A DNA stretch of 64,000 bases from Arabidopsis thaliana (lineage: Eukaryota > Streptophyta > Magnoliopsida > Brassicales > Brassicaceae), in contig NC_003070.9 of NCBI RefSeq assembly GCF_000001735.4, forward strand, positions 27,265,971 through 27,329,970, in the 5' to 3' direction. Below, one piece after another: positions 62,001 to 64,000 of the stretch. The first letter of the stretch is position 1. Each line of letters starts with the position of its first letter. The notes below the pieces were generated by a model. That model saw only the letters and a list, made by a program, of their open reading frames with translations. It was not told the DNA's origin and did not search any database. Position numbers and translations under genes: made by a program.

Positions 62001-63497
62001 ATGACCAGGGAACTGTGTGGTCAAGAGCATCGGAATTAGTTCACTCAAACACCCAGATCCTGTTTTCATGGCCTCCTCGGTCATAGACTCTCCGAATGAA
62101 TACAAAAGCGAGAGCGCAGCTTCCACTTCTTCAACATTGCTCTCCGATGAAGATTCAACAGCATTTGCTAGTGAGTTACGAATGAAATGCTGAGTAACTT
62201 CAGGAGCAACACGGCCCACTGTACGTAATAAGACAAAGAGATCTTTTCTAAACTCGGACATTCTATCTTCCTCCTCCAATCCAGTTTTATCCAGTGAATT
62301 AAGGTTATTACGATACATAGGATCATAGCAAATCTGAATTCTTATCACTTCGAGAATCTGTGTAATGTGGAGCAGCTGCTTCTCCTTCAATGCAGGGAGG
62401 CCTTTGAGAGTGGAAACATAACCCAGGAGAAACTGGACGATGCTAAAAGTAGAATCCACCTCACACTTCTGCATGACATAAAAAACTGATGGCAGAACTT
62501 CGTTCAGCAAATCCATGGAGACTGCCTTGGTGTCCTCTGAGTTCAAACGCTTATGGCATTCTAGAACCTCAACAGCATAGCCAGTAAGCAAAGCAGATAC
62601 TTTTGATACCAAATCGGAATCAACATCTCCGGATACTAAACCAAAAACACGACTGATTTGAAGGGTCTGCAAAAGGGGCAGTTTTGACTGGGGATCCATC
62701 CGCTTAGAAACCATGGCTAAGACACACCCAGCTGCTGCACCGCGGACTTGTTCAGACAATCCATCAGACAAAATCAATTCAAACAGCAGTGGAACAAATG
62801 CATCATTGGCAACCAAACCAATGTCAATCCAAGATACAAATCTTCTCATGCAATCTAACACAGTAGCAGAAAGATCAGGATCGGAATTCTTGTACATCGA
62901 TACAATGTCATACCATGCTCTGGCTATCTGAGGGACACATTGTTGCCTCATTGCATCCTTGACTCGAGCAGCAACAGATATCTCTTCTGGTGTCCGGGGG
63001 TAATCCAAGCTAATCAACTCATCGTCCAAGGCATTCAAAACCCGACAAAACATGTCGATCACAACAGCACCTTTGCACAAATGAAGCATGAAATCAAGAA
63101 ACACCGAGGACCAAATCAAAGGGTACTCATAATAGATCAAAGTAGCCAAAACCTGTGCAAGCTTGTTTTTAACAAAAGGAGGTCCTTCCACAACTCTACC
63201 AGCATTCTCATTATCAATAACCTCCAAACAAGCCATTGAAAACACTGATTTCCTCACATAACTCTGCTCATCCAAGCTCATAGATCCATATTTAACCCTT
63301 AAAACATCCTGAAGCGTTTGCAAACACCAGAACTGAACTTGGACAAGCTTAGAAAACCATAACTTCTCAATACATATACTACAAATAGAAGGAGTCTCTT
63401 TGATTTGCTGACAATAAGTAACAGCTTGAGACTTTAAAGCCGAATCAACAGCACCAGTTTCAAAGCTAATTACTATTGCCTGTTCAAGGTCATCCAT
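59056..63497 (-). CDS. PSD: PAUSED (PSD), exportin-T nuclear tRNA export receptor
   Basis: This karyopherin-beta family receptor binds tRNA with Ran-GTP and carries it through nuclear pores. Arabidopsis mutants show delayed leaf initiation. Thirteen coding exons (63497-61776, 61645-61556, 61441-61352, 61255-61151, 61046-60987, 60811-60749, 60630-60535, 60323-60159, 60038-59866 or 60039-59866, 59766-59701, 59613-59515, 59393-59247 and 59145-59056) give 988 residues; the 60039 boundary keeps the frame. One large first exon encodes the importin-beta N-terminal and Xpo1-like HEAT region (MDDLEQAIVISF, then WFSKLVQVQFWCLQTLQDVLR). The rest is helical HEAT-type repeats ending GSHVFR. All 12 introns are phase 0. 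A telo-box (aaaccctaa near 63520) lies just upstream of the ATG, as in many housekeeping genes. Confidence 0.95.
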
Positions 63498-64000
63498 TGT
63501 GTTAACTTAACCCCACTACAAAAACCCTAAAAACCGAGATTTCAAAATCCAGTCCTGGTTTGTTGCATACAAGTCAAACAATGCCTTGAATTAGTATCGT
63601 CAGCTAGCTTCTCTCCTTCACTGTTCTCTTCCCTTATCAGATTTTGATGCGAAGAAGAAAAAGACGAAACTTTTAGTGGGTTTCGCTTGAGAGCTTACCA
63701 GAAAGTAAGGATCGTGGCGATTTTAGCGATCGGATTTATGAGAGTGGGAGATATAGTAGAAAAGGGATTATGGAAACCCTAGTTTGGGTTTCTCTTTGAA
63801 TTCAAAGAATACTTTTTTTTGGTGAGTTTCTAGAAAATTTCCCTTACGGATTTATAAATATGAGGAAAATTGTGAGACTGGAGAGAAGACGGAGCTGTAG
63901 GGTTTTTTTTTTTTTATACACAGATTTTTATTAGCTTGCAGAATATTTTCCCAGAGAACTATAAATATTATTGCCAGCGAATTGAAAATTAACCGTCATC
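63498..64000. other. PSD promoter and 5' leader
   Basis: Telo-box-like aaaccctaa (about 63520) and aaaccctag (about 63774) motifs and a poly-T run (about 63905-63916) are present. A second gene is not visible before the window ends. Confidence 0.6.

Noticed and set aside
1..64000. CRISPR arrays, bacterial operons, prophage or a large intact transposon
   Set aside because: This is plant nuclear DNA with spliced genes. There are no regularly spaced repeats, integrases or transposases, and no long terminal repeats were seen.

Overview
The window is plant nuclear DNA and reads as Arabidopsis thaliana chromosome 1, about At1g72440 to At1g72560. It is AT-rich, with compact genes, short GT-AG introns and telo-box/site II promoter motifs. 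Thirteen recognisable proteins occur in the known gene order. For every multi-exon gene I assembled the exons by hand from splice sites and reading frame. The summed lengths are whole codon counts and agree with the protein lengths I remember for these families.

Layout, left to right: SWA2/NOC1 ribosome-biogenesis factor (-, 2355-7626); JAZ6 jasmonate repressor (-, 8366-10166); PRK8-type LRR receptor pseudokinase (+, 13540-15563); EXO70D1 exocyst subunit (+, 17789-19690); a lung-7TM/GOST membrane protein (-, 20334-22369); the LAZY/DRO1 gravitropism gene (-, 23465-24762); a vWA/inter-alpha-trypsin-inhibitor-like protein (-, 29366-32586); a DUF1677 protein (+, 37936-38433); LOX4 13-lipoxygenase (+, 42641-46619); the MORF7 organelle RNA-editing factor (+, 47029-47967); a class VII receptor-like cytoplasmic kinase (-, 48962-50699); cytosolic Phe-tRNA synthetase beta chain (-, 53977-57938); and PAUSED/exportin-T (-, 59056-63497).

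The genes do not form an operon-like unit, but two themes stand out. JAZ6 (jasmonate signalling repressor) and LOX4 (jasmonate synthesis) flank LAZY4/DRO1. From known locus numbers, this trio has paralogues in the same order on the other arm of chromosome 1 (JAZ5, LAZY2, LOX3), so the region is one half of a whole-genome-duplication block. PheRS-beta and exportin-T are adjacent tRNA-related housekeeping genes; SWA2 is also housekeeping.

The intergenic DNA (long stretches at 10.2-13.5, 24.8-29.4, 32.6-37.9, 38.4-42.6 and 50.7-54.0 kb) is AT-rich and holds no convincing gene, tRNA or intact transposon. It does hold five very small A-tailed inserts, each bounded by 15-19 bp direct repeats with the A-tract always next to the downstream repeat. 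These look like extremely truncated retroposition events and are the most unusual non-genic signal here. Other points of note are two GC-AG introns in SWA2, all-phase-0 introns in exportin-T with a possible alternative last exon, the JAZ6 Jas-intron stop codon, and micro-exons in LAZY4.
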